A program made the translations under genes and the position numbers. Below are positions 17,445-28,069 of a stretch of DNA of 64,000 nt, piece by piece (the stretch's first letter is position 1; each line of letters begins with the position of its first letter). The notes below the pieces were generated by a model. That model did not search any database, had not been told where the DNA came from, and saw nothing but the letters and a program-made list of their open reading frames with translations. Source of the stretch: Sphingobium indicum B90A (GTDB lineage: Bacteria > Pseudomonadota > Alphaproteobacteria > Sphingomonadales > Sphingomonadaceae); the NCBI RefSeq assembly GCF_000264945.2, contig NZ_CP013070.1, positions 1,116,001 to 1,180,000 of the forward strand, read 5' to 3'.

Positions 17445-19510
17445 GGCGCGCTGTCCGCCGGAGGAGGGGCGTCATCCGCTTCCGGAGCCGGCGTCGTGGC
17501 GGCGGCGGTCGCCGCGGTCGCGCTATTGCCCTCGGCCGCGTTCATCGCATTGGCGGCTTCGGGCGGCGGGACTTCGCCCTTCTCTATGGCCTTTGCCAGC
17601 CTGTAGGCCGCCATCTGCCGCGCCATCCGTTCGGCGGGCGGGCCGCCCCAGTCCTTTTCGATGGTCTCCAGCTTCTCCATCGCCTTGGCCTGGTCGAACA
17701 GATAGGTCATGGTGTCCGCCGCGATCATCGGCGCGTCCTCGATCCGGTTGACGTGGCCGCCATGCTCGATGATGCAGGCAATGGCATAGCGCGGATTGTC
17801 GAACGGCGCGAAACCCTGGAACAGCGCGTGGTCGCGCAGCTTGAAGGGCAGGGATGCGTTGCTGCGCACGCCGCCGCCGCGTTCCGCCATGGTGATGCGG
17901 CGAACCTGCGCCGTGCCGGTCTTGCCCGCCATCATCACGCCGGGCAGCGGGATGCGCGCCGCGCCGCCCGTGCCGCCGCCGTTCACCACCGCGCTCATGG
18001 CGTCGCGGATGGTCACCAGATGCTCCTCATTCACGCCCACGGATGCAGGCGCGGGTCGCTGCGCGCCGAAGATGAAGTTGGGCATCAACTGCCGGCCAGT
18101 CGCCAGCCGCGCCGCCATCACCGCCATCTGCAACGGGTTGATGAGCATATAGCCCTGACCAATGGTCGCGTTGACCGTGTCGTACACCTGCCATTTCTGG
18201 TTGTATTTCTTCAGCTTCCACGCCGGGTCCGGCACCGTGCCGAAACTCTGGCTGGGGAAGGGCAGGGCGAATTTCTGTCCCATGCCCACGCGCCTGGCCA
18301 TGCTGGCGATGCGATCCATGCCGATCCGCTGCGCCATCTGGTAGAAATAGATGTCGCAACTCTGCGCGATGGCGCCGCGCATGTTGAGCGAGCCATGGCC
18401 GCGCCGCTTGTGGCAGTGGAACAGCGTGTTCCCGACCCGGATCGCGCCCGCGCAGCTCACCGTCTCCATCGGCGAGACGCCCGCCTCCAGCAGCGCCAGC
18501 GCCACCATCGGCTTCACCGTCGATCCGGGCGGATAAAGCCCCTGCAACGTCTTGTTGCGCAGCGGCACATGGTCGTCCTTCGACAGCATGTCCCATTCCA
18601 GATGGCTGATGCCGTCGGAAAAGCTGTTGGGATCGAAACTGGGCATCGACGCCATGGTCAGCACATCGCCATTATGACAGTCGATCACCACCACCGACCC
18701 GCTCTGCGTCGCCAGCCGCCGCCCGGCATATTCCTGAAGGCCCGCGTCGATGGTCAGCTTGATCGCATTGCCCGGCGTGTCGGGCCGGGTGGTGAGTTCC
18801 CGCACGATCTTGCCCCGCGCCGTCACCTCCACGCGCTTCGCGCCCGGCTTGCCGGTCAGTTCCTTGTCGAAGGACCGCTCCAGCCCGTCCTTGCCGACCT
18901 TGAAGCCCGGCGTGATCAGCAGCGGGTCCTTCCGCTCCTCATAATCCTTGGCCGACGCCGCGCCGACATAGCCCAGCAGATGCCCGACTGTCGCCCCGGC
19001 GGGATAGTTGCGCGAAAAGCCCTGGCTGGGCGCCACGCCCGGCAGGTCGGGCAGCCGCACGCTCACCGCCGCAAATTGGTCGTAGGTCAGCTTCTCCGCC
19101 ACCTGCACCGGGCGAAATCCCGCCGACTTGTCCAGCTCCTCCCTGATCCGCTCCACCTCGTCATCGCCCAGCGCCAGCAGATGGGCCAGGCTGCGGATGG
19201 TATTTTCCGCATCCGTCACCCGCTCCGGGATCAGGTCGACGCGGAAATCGGTGCGGTTGTTCGCCAGCGGCCGCCCGTTGCGGTCGATGATCCACCCCCG
19301 CCGCGGCGGAATCAGCGTCAGATTGACCCGATTGCTTTCCGACAGGAGGTTGTATTTCTCATTCTCCGCCACGCTGATCCAGCCCATCCGCCCGACCAGC
19401 AGCGCCCCGATCGCCCCCTGCAACCCGCCCACCACCATTGCCCGGCGCGTGAAGGTGAAGGACAGGGATGCTTCGGTGACGGTCTTCTTCTTGAGCAGGG
19501 GCAGCTTCAT
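17441..19510 (-). CDS. mrdA: Penicillin-binding protein 2 (elongation transpeptidase)
   Basis: A 689-residue class B PBP: short cytoplasmic tail, one TM (about 24-45), a pedestal/dimerisation domain (PPRRGWIIDRNGRPLANN from about 68) and a transpeptidase domain with the active-site Ser in STVK (S330), an SCD motif equivalent (QSCDIYF) and KTGT (530-533). It crosslinks lateral-wall peptidoglycan together with RodA. The frame stays open to 20086 but that part is antisense-like; the ATG at 19510 overlaps the mreD stop in ATGA. The C-terminal 40 residues are Ala/Pro-rich and poorly conserved. Confidence 0.96.
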   Translation of the reverse strand: MKLPLLKKKTVTEASLSFTFTRRAMVVGGLQGAIGALLVGRMGWISVAENEKYNLLSESNRVNLTLIPPRRGWIIDRNGRPLANNRTDFRVDLIPERVTDAENTIRSLAHLLALGDDEVERIREELDKSAGFRPVQVAEKLTYDQFAAVSVRLPDLPGVAPSQGFSRNYPAGATVGHLLGYVGAASAKDYEERKDPLLITPGFKVGKDGLERSFDKELTGKPGAKRVEVTARGKIVRELTTRPDTPGNAIKLTIDAGLQEYAGRRLATQSGSVVVIDCHNGDVLTMASMPSFDPNSFSDGISHLEWDMLSKDDHVPLRNKTLQGLYPPGSTVKPMVALALLEAGVSPMETVSCAGAIRVGNTLFHCHKRRGHGSLNMRGAIAQSCDIYFYQMAQRIGMDRIASMARRVGMGQKFALPFPSQSFGTVPDPAWKLKKYNQKWQVYDTVNATIGQGYMLINPLQMAVMAARLATGRQLMPNFIFGAQRPAPASVGVNEEHLVTIRDAMSAVVNGGGTGGAARIPLPGVMMAGKTGTAQVRRITMAERGGGVRSNASLPFKLRDHALFQGFAPFDNPRYAIACIIEHGGHVNRIEDAPMIAADTMTYLFDQAKAMEKLETIEKDWGGPPAERMARQMAAYRLAKAIEKGEVPPPEAANAMNAAEGNSATAATAAATTPAPEADDAPPPADSAP

Positions 19511-20034
19511 GCCATCACGCGCCAGCGGTCGATCCGGGCGCATTGCCGGACGACGAAGGGAAAGAGCAGGACCGTCCAGACCATTTGCGGCGCGACCAAC
19601 AGCAGCTTGATGTCTCCTCCGCCGGTGATCCGCGCGAAGAAGACGCCGCCGGCAATGCAGAAGATAATCGCGAAGGTCGCGATTAACCAGTCCTGCCGAT
19701 AGCTGCGCCAGACCATGCGATGTTCGACGGCGTCGATGCCGATCAGCGTGACGGTCCACAGGCACATGGCCGAACCGATGGGCTGGCCGCTGGCGATGTC
19801 GTCGAACAGGCCGAGCGGCACACCGATCCAGGTGCGCCACAATTCCGGGCGCAGCAGCCGCCAGGACAGCAGCAGCAGCAGGCCGAAGGGCGGCATCACC
19901 GGCGATTGCGCGATCACCGGCAGCGTCGTCGCCAGCGATCCCAGCATCACCGTGATGACCGGCGTTCCCGCCAGCCGAAATCGCGAAGGATGACGGCCAA
20001 GGCGCGGCACATGCTGCAAATGGGGATCGATCAT
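19507..20034 (-). CDS. mreD: Rod shape-determining protein MreD
   Basis: A 175-residue inner-membrane protein with five to six TM helices, the usual size and topology for MreD. The middle contains GVPLGLFDDIASGQPIGS, which matches the conserved G.FxD...G.P.G. element of the family. It is a member of the elongasome that bridges MreC and the RodA/PBP2 synthase. ATGA overlaps join it to mreC upstream and mrdA downstream. Confidence 0.93.
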   Translation of the reverse strand: MIDPHLQHVPRLGRHPSRFRLAGTPVITVMLGSLATTLPVIAQSPVMPPFGLLLLLSWRLLRPELWRTWIGVPLGLFDDIASGQPIGSAMCLWTVTLIGIDAVEHRMVWRSYRQDWLIATFAIIFCIAGGVFFARITGGGDIKLLLVAPQMVWTVLLFPFVVRQCARIDRWRVMA

Positions 20035-20948
20035 GGCGTGGCCGAATTCTGCGCGGCATCCGGCTCGACCGGAGCGGGTTGGCCATTGCCCTCCGGCCGG
20101 GTCACGGCCTCCTCGAAGGAGCGTTCCACCACCACCGCATCGACCCTCGACGGGTTGGCCAGCGGCACGCCATAGGCGATTTCGCCCGCGATGCGCACGA
20201 TCACCGCCACGGGAATATTGGGCTGATAGACCCCGCCGACGCCGGAGGTGACGAGCAGGTCGCCAGGCTTGAACGGATTGCGCCCCGCCGCCAGAGCGCG
20301 GATCTCCAGCGTGCCGTCGCCAAGGCCCGTCGAAATGGCGGGCACGCTGTCATTGGCCCGCCGCACCGGCACGATATTGCTGGTGTCGGTCAGCAGCAGC
20401 ACCTCCGCGGTATTGGGCGTGGTCGTATGGATGCGCCCGATCAGCCCTTCCGGAGCGCGCACCGGCATGCCCGGCCGCACCCCCTGCCAGCGTCCCGCGT
20501 TCAGCCGCGCCAGCCGTCGCGTGCTGGTGGAGGAGGAGGCGATCAGCCGCGCCGTCAGCAATTCGCTGCCGTCATCCTCGACCAGCTTGAGCAGCTTCTT
20601 CAGGCGCAGATTTTCCTGCGCCACTGCCTTCGCCTCTATGATGCGGTTGCGGTCCGCCTCGACCTGCCGCCGCAGCGCCACATTCTGCGACCCGGCGCGC
20701 CAATAGCTGGCCAGCACCTCGTCGATGGAGGCGACCCCGCTCACCATATTCTTCATCGTGACGGAGGCCGGGCGCGTGATTTCCGCCGTCGCGATGCGGA
20801 TCGCGGCGAATCCGGTCGGATCGAAAATGGCGACAACCACCAGAAGCAGGCCGACGGCGGCGCCCGTCATCGCCACCACATAGCTGGCGAAGAGGCTATA
20901 TTGCGCCTTCCGGTTGTGTCCGGGACGTCGGCTGGGTGGCCGCGCCAT
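20031..20948 (-). CDS. mreC: Rod shape-determining protein MreC
   Basis: A 305-residue protein with one N-terminal TM (YSLFASYVVAMTGAAVGLLLVVVAIF region, about 18-42), a periplasmic coiled coil (about 80-115, NVALRRQVEADRNRIIEAKAVAQENLRLKKLLKL) and the MreC beta domain with GLIGRI, VLLLTDTSNIVPVRR and LVTSGVGGVYQPNIPVAVI. It scaffolds PBP2/RodA in the periplasm. The tail is rich in Pro and Glu. It starts 12 bases after mreB. Confidence 0.95.
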   Translation of the reverse strand: MARPPSRRPGHNRKAQYSLFASYVVAMTGAAVGLLLVVVAIFDPTGFAAIRIATAEITRPASVTMKNMVSGVASIDEVLASYWRAGSQNVALRRQVEADRNRIIEAKAVAQENLRLKKLLKLVEDDGSELLTARLIASSSTSTRRLARLNAGRWQGVRPGMPVRAPEGLIGRIHTTTPNTAEVLLLTDTSNIVPVRRANDSVPAISTGLGDGTLEIRALAAGRNPFKPGDLLVTSGVGGVYQPNIPVAVIVRIAGEIAYGVPLANPSRVDAVVVERSFEEAVTRPEGNGQPAPVEPDAAQNSATP

Positions 20949-20960
20949 CCACTTGCCCCC

Positions 20961-22019
<1,059 letters not shown>

Positions 22020-22156
22020 TCAGCCCACCCCCCGGCGAAGCGAACCGGGACAGTCGGAAAGTTCGCCCCACGTTCCACCCGCCCCCTGGGTCAACCGAAA
22101 ATTTTCTTGAGGCTTGTGTCTCGCGGAAAGCGCTCGCTTGGGCTAGTCACTAATCA

Positions 22157-23929
22157 ATGTCAATACGCCGTCTGCCCGAACATCTGGTCAATCGCATCGC
22201 CGCGGGCGAAGTGGTCGAAAGGCCCGCCAGCGCGCTCAAGGAAATCGTTGAAAATGCGGTGGATGCCGGATCGCGCCGGATCGCCATCCGCATTTCCAAC
22301 GGGGGCCTCGACCGGATCGAAGTCAGCGACGACGGCTGCGGCATGGATTCATCGGAAATCGCGCTGGCGCTGGAACGCCACGCCACGTCCAAACTGCCCG
22401 ACGACGCCATCGAAAATGTCGCCACCCTGGGCTTCCGGGGCGAAGCCTTGCCCTCCATCGCCAGCGTGGCGCGCCTCTCCATCGACAGCCGCCCGGCGGG
22501 CAGCGACGGCTGGAACCGCACCGTCGACAATGGCGTGACGGTCAGCGAAGGCCCCGCCGCCCTGCCGCCCGGCACGCGGGTGATAGTGGAGCAACTGTTC
22601 GGGAAAGTCCCCGCCCGCCGCAAATTCCTGCGCTCGGCCAAGGCGGAATATGCCGCCTGCCTCGACGTCGTCCGCCGCCTTGCCATGGCGCATCCCGCCA
22701 TCGCCTTCAGCATGGAACATGACGGCCGCCGGGTGCTGGGCGTGCAGGCGGGCGAAGCGCGGGAGGACCGCGTCGCCGCGCTGACCGACCGGGCGCTGGC
22801 GGACAATCACGTCATCGTCGCGCTGGAGCGGGAAGGGGTGCGCCTGTCCGGCGTGGCCTCGCTCCCCACCTATCATCGCGGCGTGGGCGACCACCAGTTT
22901 CTGTTCGTGAACGGCCGCCCGGTGCGCGACCGGCTGCTGGTCGGCGCGGTGCGCGGCGCCTATGCCGACATGCTGGCGCGGGACCGGCATCCGGTCGTCG
23001 CCCTCTTCCTGGACGTCCCGCCGCTGGAGGTCGACGTCAATGTCCACCCCGCCAAGACCGAAGTGCGCTTCCGCGATCCCGCGCTGATCCGGGGCATGAT
23101 CGTGTCCGGCCTGCGCCGCGCCCTGGATGCGGAGGGTTTTCGCGCCGTCCAGCATGCCGACCCCGCCGGTCTCTCGGCTTGGCGGTCCGAACCCGTCTCC
23201 CCCACGCCCATCGGCGCCATGCCGATCTTCGAAGCCGCGGGCGCGCCCGTTCCCACCTATTCGATGGCGGACCGCCGCTCGACCTTCCTCACCCCTCCGC
23301 CCCAGGCCCGCGCCGAACCCGCCGCCGCGCCAGCCCCGGAAGGAACCAGCTTCCCGCTGGGCGTCGCCAGGGGCCAGGTCGCCCGCACCTATATCGTCGC
23401 GGAGGCGGAGGACGGCCTCGTCATCGTCGACCAGCACGCCGCCCATGAACGGCTGACGCTGGAGAGGATGCGCCGCGCCATGGAAGGGCAGGGGGTCGCG
23501 GCGCAGGCGCTGCTCCTTCCCGAAGTGGTCGAACTGGACGAACCCGCCTGCGACCGCCTCGAAGCGCGGATCGCGGAACTCAAGGATTTCGGGCTGGAAC
23601 TGGAACGCTTCGGCCCCGCCGCCATGCTGGTCCGCGCAACCCCGGCGATGCTGGGGCAGGGCGACGTGCAGGGATTGGTGTCCGATCTGGCCGACGACCT
23701 CGCCGCCTATGACAGCGCGCTTTCCCTGAAGGAGCGCCTGGACCTGGTGGCCGCGACCATGGCCTGCCACGGTTCCGTCCGCGCCGGCCGCATACTGAGC
23801 GTCGCGGAAATGAACGCCCTGCTCCGCGAAATGGAGATCACCCCCCGCAGCGGCCAATGCAATCACGGCCGCCCCACCTGGGTGAAGCTGGGCCATGGCG
23901 ACATAGAAAAGCTGTTCGGAAGGAAATAG
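22157..23929 (+). CDS. mutL: DNA mismatch repair protein MutL
   Basis: A 590-residue GHKL ATPase: motif I EIVENAVDAGSRRI, motif II DDGCGM, motif III TLGFRGEALPSIASV. The C-terminal dimerisation domain carries the metal-binding endonuclease motif DQHAAHE (425-431) followed by E at about 436 and a later CNHGRPT, so it is a nicking MutL, unlike the E. coli protein, which fits bacteria lacking MutH. The linker (about 340-395) is Pro/Ala-rich. It stands alone on the plus strand, divergent from mreB. Confidence 0.96.
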   Translation: MSIRRLPEHLVNRIAAGEVVERPASALKEIVENAVDAGSRRIAIRISNGGLDRIEVSDDGCGMDSSEIALALERHATSKLPDDAIENVATLGFRGEALPSIASVARLSIDSRPAGSDGWNRTVDNGVTVSEGPAALPPGTRVIVEQLFGKVPARRKFLRSAKAEYAACLDVVRRLAMAHPAIAFSMEHDGRRVLGVQAGEAREDRVAALTDRALADNHVIVALEREGVRLSGVASLPTYHRGVGDHQFLFVNGRPVRDRLLVGAVRGAYADMLARDRHPVVALFLDVPPLEVDVNVHPAKTEVRFRDPALIRGMIVSGLRRALDAEGFRAVQHADPAGLSAWRSEPVSPTPIGAMPIFEAAGAPVPTYSMADRRSTFLTPPPQARAEPAAAPAPEGTSFPLGVARGQVARTYIVAEAEDGLVIVDQHAAHERLTLERMRRAMEGQGVAAQALLLPEVVELDEPACDRLEARIAELKDFGLELERFGPAAMLVRATPAMLGQGDVQGLVSDLADDLAAYDSALSLKERLDLVAATMACHGSVRAGRILSVAEMNALLREMEITPRSGQCNHGRPTWVKLGHGDIEKLFGRK

Positions 23930-24011
23930 GATGACGCGCTTGGCCGTTCGGAGCATCGCGCCGAAAAGCGGGGGCCGGCTTTCCGCTCACCCTTGCTCAA
24001 GGAGGGCATCG

Positions 24012-24524
24012 ATGAAGCGGCTCCTTTTCCTGCTCGCCTTCCTTCCCTCAGGCGCTCTGGCCGCTCCCGACCCGTGCGCCAGCGCGCCACCCCTGGCCGA
24101 ACCCTGGACAAGCTGGACCCAAAGCGGCTCCGTCATGGCGGGCGCCACCCTTTCCTCCGCGCCCCGCATCATCCTTGGCAAGCCCGTCACCGCAACGCTG
24201 CGCCCGGCTCCGCAGGTCCAGTTCGTCGTTCCGCCCGGCAGATCCGTCCCCAAAAGCCATGCCGGCCTCTTCACCCTGGCTGTCAAGGATGCGGCGCGCA
24301 TCGGCATAGCGCTGTCCGCCGCCGCCTGGGTGGACGCCGCCACGGGCGCCACCGCCCTGGCCTCCGCAGCCCATGAACATGGCCCGCGCTGCTCCGGCAT
24401 CCGGAAGATCGTCTGGTTCGACCTGCCGCCCGGCCTTCATGCCATACAAGTTGCCGGAGCGATCAATCCCTCGATCCGGATCATGGCGGCCGACGCCCGC
24501 GCCAACCAGCCGCTGCCGCGCTGA
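24012..24524 (+). CDS. Hypothetical secreted protein
   Basis: A 170-residue protein with a clear signal peptide (MKRLLFLLAFLPSGALAA, cleavage after ALA). The mature part has two cysteines (about 24 and 128), VVPPGRSVP and a C-terminal PGLHAIQVAGAIN suggestive of a compact beta fold. The ATG at 24012 is preceded by AAGGAGG about 7 bases upstream, which decides against the longer frame from 23931. It lies 82 bases after mutL and ends 2 bases from the convergent MaoC-like gene. I do not recognise the family; periplasmic location is inferred. Confidence 0.75.
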   Translation: MKRLLFLLAFLPSGALAAPDPCASAPPLAEPWTSWTQSGSVMAGATLSSAPRIILGKPVTATLRPAPQVQFVVPPGRSVPKSHAGLFTLAVKDAARIGIALSAAAWVDAATGATALASAAHEHGPRCSGIRKIVWFDLPPGLHAIQVAGAINPSIRIMAADARANQPLPR

Positions 24525-24526
24525 AT

Positions 24527-24991
24527 TCAGGCCGGTCGCGTCCGGAACATCACGATGGGGACCATCGACAGCACCTTTTCGTCGTGCTGGTTCCACATGA
24601 TGACCTGCGACTTGACGATGCCCATTTCGGGCCTGCTGCGGGATGCCTTCTTCTCGATCACCTTCGACGTCCCACGCAGCGTATCCCCGGCATGCACCGG
24701 ATTGAGCCAGCGCAGTTCATCCACGCCAATGGCCCCCAGGGCCGCCGGACGAGGGCCAGGCCTTGTCTCCCAAGCCGCGAGCATCATCTTCATCGACAGG
24801 GCCGTGGTATGCCAGCCGCTGGAGGAAAGCGTGCCGAAATGAGTGGCCGCCGCTCCCTCGTCCGAAAGGTGGAAGGGCTGGGGGTCGAATTCGCGGGCGA
24901 AGGCGATGATTTCCTCCCGGCCGATGGTGAGCGGGCCGAACTCGATCCCGTTTCCCACCGCCATGTCTTCGAAATAGATGACCTCGCTCAT
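24527..24991 (-). CDS. MaoC-like hot-dog dehydratase/hydratase
   Basis: A 154-residue single hot-dog domain protein. The hydratase-2 signature is visible: FDPQPFHLSDEGAAATHFGTLSSSGWHT, with the Asp and His of DPQPFH as probable catalytic residues. These enzymes hydrate or dehydrate enoyl-CoA thioesters, but the substrate here is unknown and no fatty-acid genes are adjacent. The ATG at 24991 gives the usual MSEVIYFEDMAVG start; two earlier codons (from 25009) are less likely. Confidence 0.87.
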   Translation of the reverse strand: MSEVIYFEDMAVGNGIEFGPLTIGREEIIAFAREFDPQPFHLSDEGAAATHFGTLSSSGWHTTALSMKMMLAAWETRPGPRPAALGAIGVDELRWLNPVHAGDTLRGTSKVIEKKASRSRPEMGIVKSQVIMWNQHDEKVLSMVPIVMFRTRPA

Positions 24992-25042
24992 AGCCGTTCC
25001 TTCTTCCAATGAGCAGGAACCTAGTTTCCGTTTACGAAAACG

Positions 25043-26314
25043 TCAACGCTTGACCAACCCCGCCAGCATGGCCGGATCGCCGTCACCGGGCAAAGGAGAG
25101 ACACCCAGCAGCCGCGCCAGCAGCGGATATACGTCGACATTGGCCAAGTCCGCTGGAGGCAGAAATCCCGTGTCGAAGGCTGGGCCGTTCGCTATGAACA
25201 GCGCCTGCATCTCCGCAGCCCGGTCGTCCCAGCCATGATCGCCGCCGAAGAACGGCCTGGCGGGGGCGCTAGGCTGGATGAGCCAGCCGGTTTCGGCAAG
25301 GCAGAAATAGGGCGGGATGCGCCTGTGCGCGCCATAATGGAAGCGGGTCGGAATGGCGCCCTTCCGCCAGCATTGCATATGGGGGTGGGGTTTGAGCAGC
25401 GCGGATTCCAGCGCCGCCTCACGCCCCGGCTGCGCGGCCAGGCTGGCATAGGGGCCGCTCTCTGCAATGCGGTAATCGGCCGGGCTTGCCACCTGGTCCA
25501 GCGCTATCACCCGCTCGCTCGATTTCTCCGCCATGCCGTGGTCGGACAGGATGATGAGGTTCGCCGGCTGCTTCATCGCCCTCAGCCCCTCGACCAGCAG
25601 GCCGATCTCGCCATCGACCTGCGCCACCGCCTGCGTCGTTTCCGCCGCGTCCGGCCCGGCGGCATGGCCCGCCATGTCCACCGCGTCGAAATAGAGCGTC
25701 AGGAAGCGCGGGCGGATCGCCGCCGGCCGCCGCAGCAGGTCCAGCACGCCATTCACCCGCTGCGTTCCGGAAATGGCCTGGTTGAACTGCGCCCAGTCGC
25801 TGGGCCGCGTGCCGCCGCTGATCCTGTGCGGCCACTCCGCCGCTTCCCTCCCGCCCCAGGCGACATTCGATCCCGGCCAGAACAATGTGCCGGTCCGCAC
25901 GCCCGCTTTTTCCGCCGTCACCCAGATCGGCTCGGCCTCGTTCCACCAGAAGGGGTCGTCGGTCGCCATGGTGAAGGTTTCGCCGGGTCTGGCTCCATCC
26001 TCCATCCTGTTCGCGACGATGCCGCTGCGGTCGGGACGGGCTCCGGTCACGATGGCCCAATGATTGGGGAAGGTCTTGGTCGGGAAGGAAGGGCGCATCG
26101 ACGCTTCGACCCCGGCGGCGGCCAGCCCGGACAGATGGGGCGTCACGCCCCGTTTCAGATAGTCCGGGCGAAAACCGTCGATGGATACCAATATCGTGAC
26201 CGGCTCCCGATGCTCGGCCAGTGCGGAAGTGAACGCCGGCCGCTCGTCCGATCGTGCGCAGCCGCCAAGCACCAGAAGGAGAAGGGCCACGAAGGAAAAG
26301 CGACGGAAAAACAT
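25043..26314 (-). CDS. NPP-type ectonucleotide pyrophosphatase/phosphodiesterase lipoprotein
   Basis: A 423-residue alkaline-phosphatase superfamily enzyme exported as a lipoprotein: signal LLLLVLGGC with the lipobox Cys at 19. Metal ligand and nucleophile motifs are SIDGFRPDYL (D45) and PTKTFPNHW (T81 the expected nucleophile), then YFDAVDMAGHAAGP, LSDHGM and GDHGWD with the remaining Asp/His ligands. It hydrolyses phosphodiester or pyrophosphate bonds of nucleotides or lipids at the cell envelope; the substrate is not predictable. It is a single gene, with 46 bases to the glycosylase gene. Confidence 0.92.
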   Translation of the reverse strand: MFFRRFSFVALLLLVLGGCARSDERPAFTSALAEHREPVTILVSIDGFRPDYLKRGVTPHLSGLAAAGVEASMRPSFPTKTFPNHWAIVTGARPDRSGIVANRMEDGARPGETFTMATDDPFWWNEAEPIWVTAEKAGVRTGTLFWPGSNVAWGGREAAEWPHRISGGTRPSDWAQFNQAISGTQRVNGVLDLLRRPAAIRPRFLTLYFDAVDMAGHAAGPDAAETTQAVAQVDGEIGLLVEGLRAMKQPANLIILSDHGMAEKSSERVIALDQVASPADYRIAESGPYASLAAQPGREAALESALLKPHPHMQCWRKGAIPTRFHYGAHRRIPPYFCLAETGWLIQPSAPARPFFGGDHGWDDRAAEMQALFIANGPAFDTGFLPPADLANVDVYPLLARLLGVSPLPGDGDPAMLAGLVKR

Positions 26315-26360
26315 GCGCCTGCCTTAGCAGACCGACCATGACGGTAAAGTGACGAGCGGC

Positions 26361-26885
26361 CTATGCCCCGCCGACATAGGGCGCCATCGCCATCCAGGCG
26401 CTCCGTTTCGCCTCTCGCGACATGGTGGCGAAAGCGCCGCTGGAGGAGGGAAGGTCGATCAGCGTCAGGCCCGGTCGCATTCCGATCTGCCTTCGCCCGT
26501 GCAAAGCCGCCGTCTTGCCGTTGAATGCCACCGCCTCCAGCGCGGGAAGCCGATCCACAAAGGCCGACAGGTCGCGCAACTCCGCGCCGCGGATCGCGCT
26601 GTCCAGGCTGCCTTCCCGATCCGCGCTCTCGATCACGTCCCACAGGCCCACGGCCCTCGCCTTCAGCCGCTTCAACCGCATCGCATAGGGCCGGCCGCGC
26701 AGATCCTCGCCCAGGACATCGCCCATCAGCGCCCAGAAGGCGTTGCCGCGATGCGCATAATATTCGCCCTGCCTGATCGACGCGTCGCCCGGCAGGCTGC
26801 CCAGAATCAGCAGCCGCGTCCCTTCATCAACGCTGGGAGGAAAGGCGGCCTTGCGCCGCGCGGGCATCTGTCCCGGCCGCAGCAT
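26361..26885 (-). CDS. UDG-superfamily DNA-deoxyinosine (hypoxanthine-DNA) glycosylase
   Basis: A 174-residue uracil-DNA-glycosylase-fold protein. The first motif LILGSLPGDASIRQGEYYAHRGNAFW is characteristic of the DNA-deoxyinosine glycosylase branch, which removes hypoxanthine formed by adenine deamination; GLWDVIESADREGSLDSAI and LPSSSGAFA (motif 2 region) follow. The branch is inferred from these motifs. Its ATG is 6 bases after the ychF stop, so it is probably expressed with ychF, an arrangement without an obvious functional link. Confidence 0.85.
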   Translation of the reverse strand: MLRPGQMPARRKAAFPPSVDEGTRLLILGSLPGDASIRQGEYYAHRGNAFWALMGDVLGEDLRGRPYAMRLKRLKARAVGLWDVIESADREGSLDSAIRGAELRDLSAFVDRLPALEAVAFNGKTAALHGRRQIGMRPGLTLIDLPSSSGAFATMSREAKRSAWMAMAPYVGGA

Positions 26886-26891
26886 CAGCCC

Positions 26892-27992
26892 TCAGACGTT
26901 GAACCGGAACAGCATGATGTCGCCATCCTGCGTCACATATTCCTTGCCTTCGGAACGCCACTTGCCTGCTTCCTTGGCCCCGGCCTCTCCATTATATTGG
27001 ACATAATCGGCATAGGCCATGGTTTCCGCCCGGATGAAACCCTTTTCGAAATCGGTATGGATCGCGCCCGCCGCCTGGGGCGCCTTCGAACCCTTGGCCA
27101 CGGTCCAGGCGCGCGCCTCCTTCGGTCCCACGGTGAAGAAGGTGATGAGGCCCAGCAACTCGTATCCGGCGCGGATGATGCGGGCGAGGCCCGCTTCCTC
27201 CAGCCCCAGAGCCTCCAGATATTCCGCCCGCTCCTCGACCGGCATGGTGATGAGTTCGGCTTCGATGGCGGCCGAAACGATCACCGCCTTCGCGCCCTCC
27301 GCCGCCGCCTTTTCGAACACGCGGGCCGAATGGGCGTTGCCCTCCGCCGCGCTTTCCTCCTCGACATTGCAGACATAGAGGACGGGCTTTGCCGTCAGCA
27401 ATTGCGCCTGGCGGAAGATGCGCTCTTCCTCGTCGTCACCCGGTCGCGTCAGCCGCGCCGGCTTGCCCTCGCGCAGCAGGTCCAGCGCCTTGCCCAGCAC
27501 GGACGCGGCGGCCTTCGCCTCCTTGTCGCCCTGCGCCGCCTTCTTGGCGAAGTTCGGCACGCGCTTTTCCAGGGATTCGAGGTCCGCCAGCATCAGCTCA
27601 GTCTCGACTGTCTCGGCGTCGGCAATGGGATCGACCTTGCCCTCGACATGGGTGATGTCGTCATCCTCGAAGCAGCGCAGCACATGGACGATGGCGTCCA
27701 CTTCGCGGATGTTCGCCAGGAACTGGTTGCCCAGGCCCTCGCCCTTCGACGCGCCGCGCACCAGACCGGCAATGTCGACGAAGGCAAGCTGCGTTTCGAT
27801 GATCTTGGCCGAACCGCCGATCCTGGCGATGGTCTGAAGGCGCTGGTCGGGCACGGCGACCTGCCCGACATTGGGTTCGATGGTGCAGAAGGGATAGTTC
27901 GCCGCCTGCGCCGCCTGCGTTTCCGTCAGCGCATTGAAGAGGGTGGACTTGCCCACATTGGGAAGCCCGACGATACCGCAACGAAAACCCAT
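26892..27992 (-). CDS. ychF: Redox-regulated ATPase YchF
   Basis: A 366-residue OBG-family P-loop protein with G1 GLPNVGKSTLFNALT (near 8), G3 DIAGLVRGAS, a coiled coil (about 130-170), the non-standard G4 (NVEEE) that gives ATP preference, and the C-terminal TGS domain (FFTVGPKEARAWTVAKGSKAPQAAGAIHTDFEKGFIRAE). It binds ribosomes and has roles in translation and oxidative stress. Standard length, no anomaly. Transcribed toward the glycosylase gene. Confidence 0.96.
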   Translation of the reverse strand: MGFRCGIVGLPNVGKSTLFNALTETQAAQAANYPFCTIEPNVGQVAVPDQRLQTIARIGGSAKIIETQLAFVDIAGLVRGASKGEGLGNQFLANIREVDAIVHVLRCFEDDDITHVEGKVDPIADAETVETELMLADLESLEKRVPNFAKKAAQGDKEAKAAASVLGKALDLLREGKPARLTRPGDDEEERIFRQAQLLTAKPVLYVCNVEEESAAEGNAHSARVFEKAAAEGAKAVIVSAAIEAELITMPVEERAEYLEALGLEEAGLARIIRAGYELLGLITFFTVGPKEARAWTVAKGSKAPQAAGAIHTDFEKGFIRAETMAYADYVQYNGEAGAKEAGKWRSEGKEYVTQDGDIMLFRFNV

Positions 27993-28069
27993 GATACTGC
28001 CTTCACGTCAAATCCGATTGGCCGCGCCGATAGCGCTTTCCCGGCGGCTTGGCCAGAGTCCGTGCGGTC

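Noticed and set aside
17363..19702. A 779-codon plus-strand open frame
   Set aside because: It mirrors mrdA, whose motifs and overlaps are unambiguous; composition is His/Arg-rich and repeat-like as in shadows.
22349..23956. A 535-codon minus-strand open frame
   Set aside because: Antisense of mutL, which has all family motifs.
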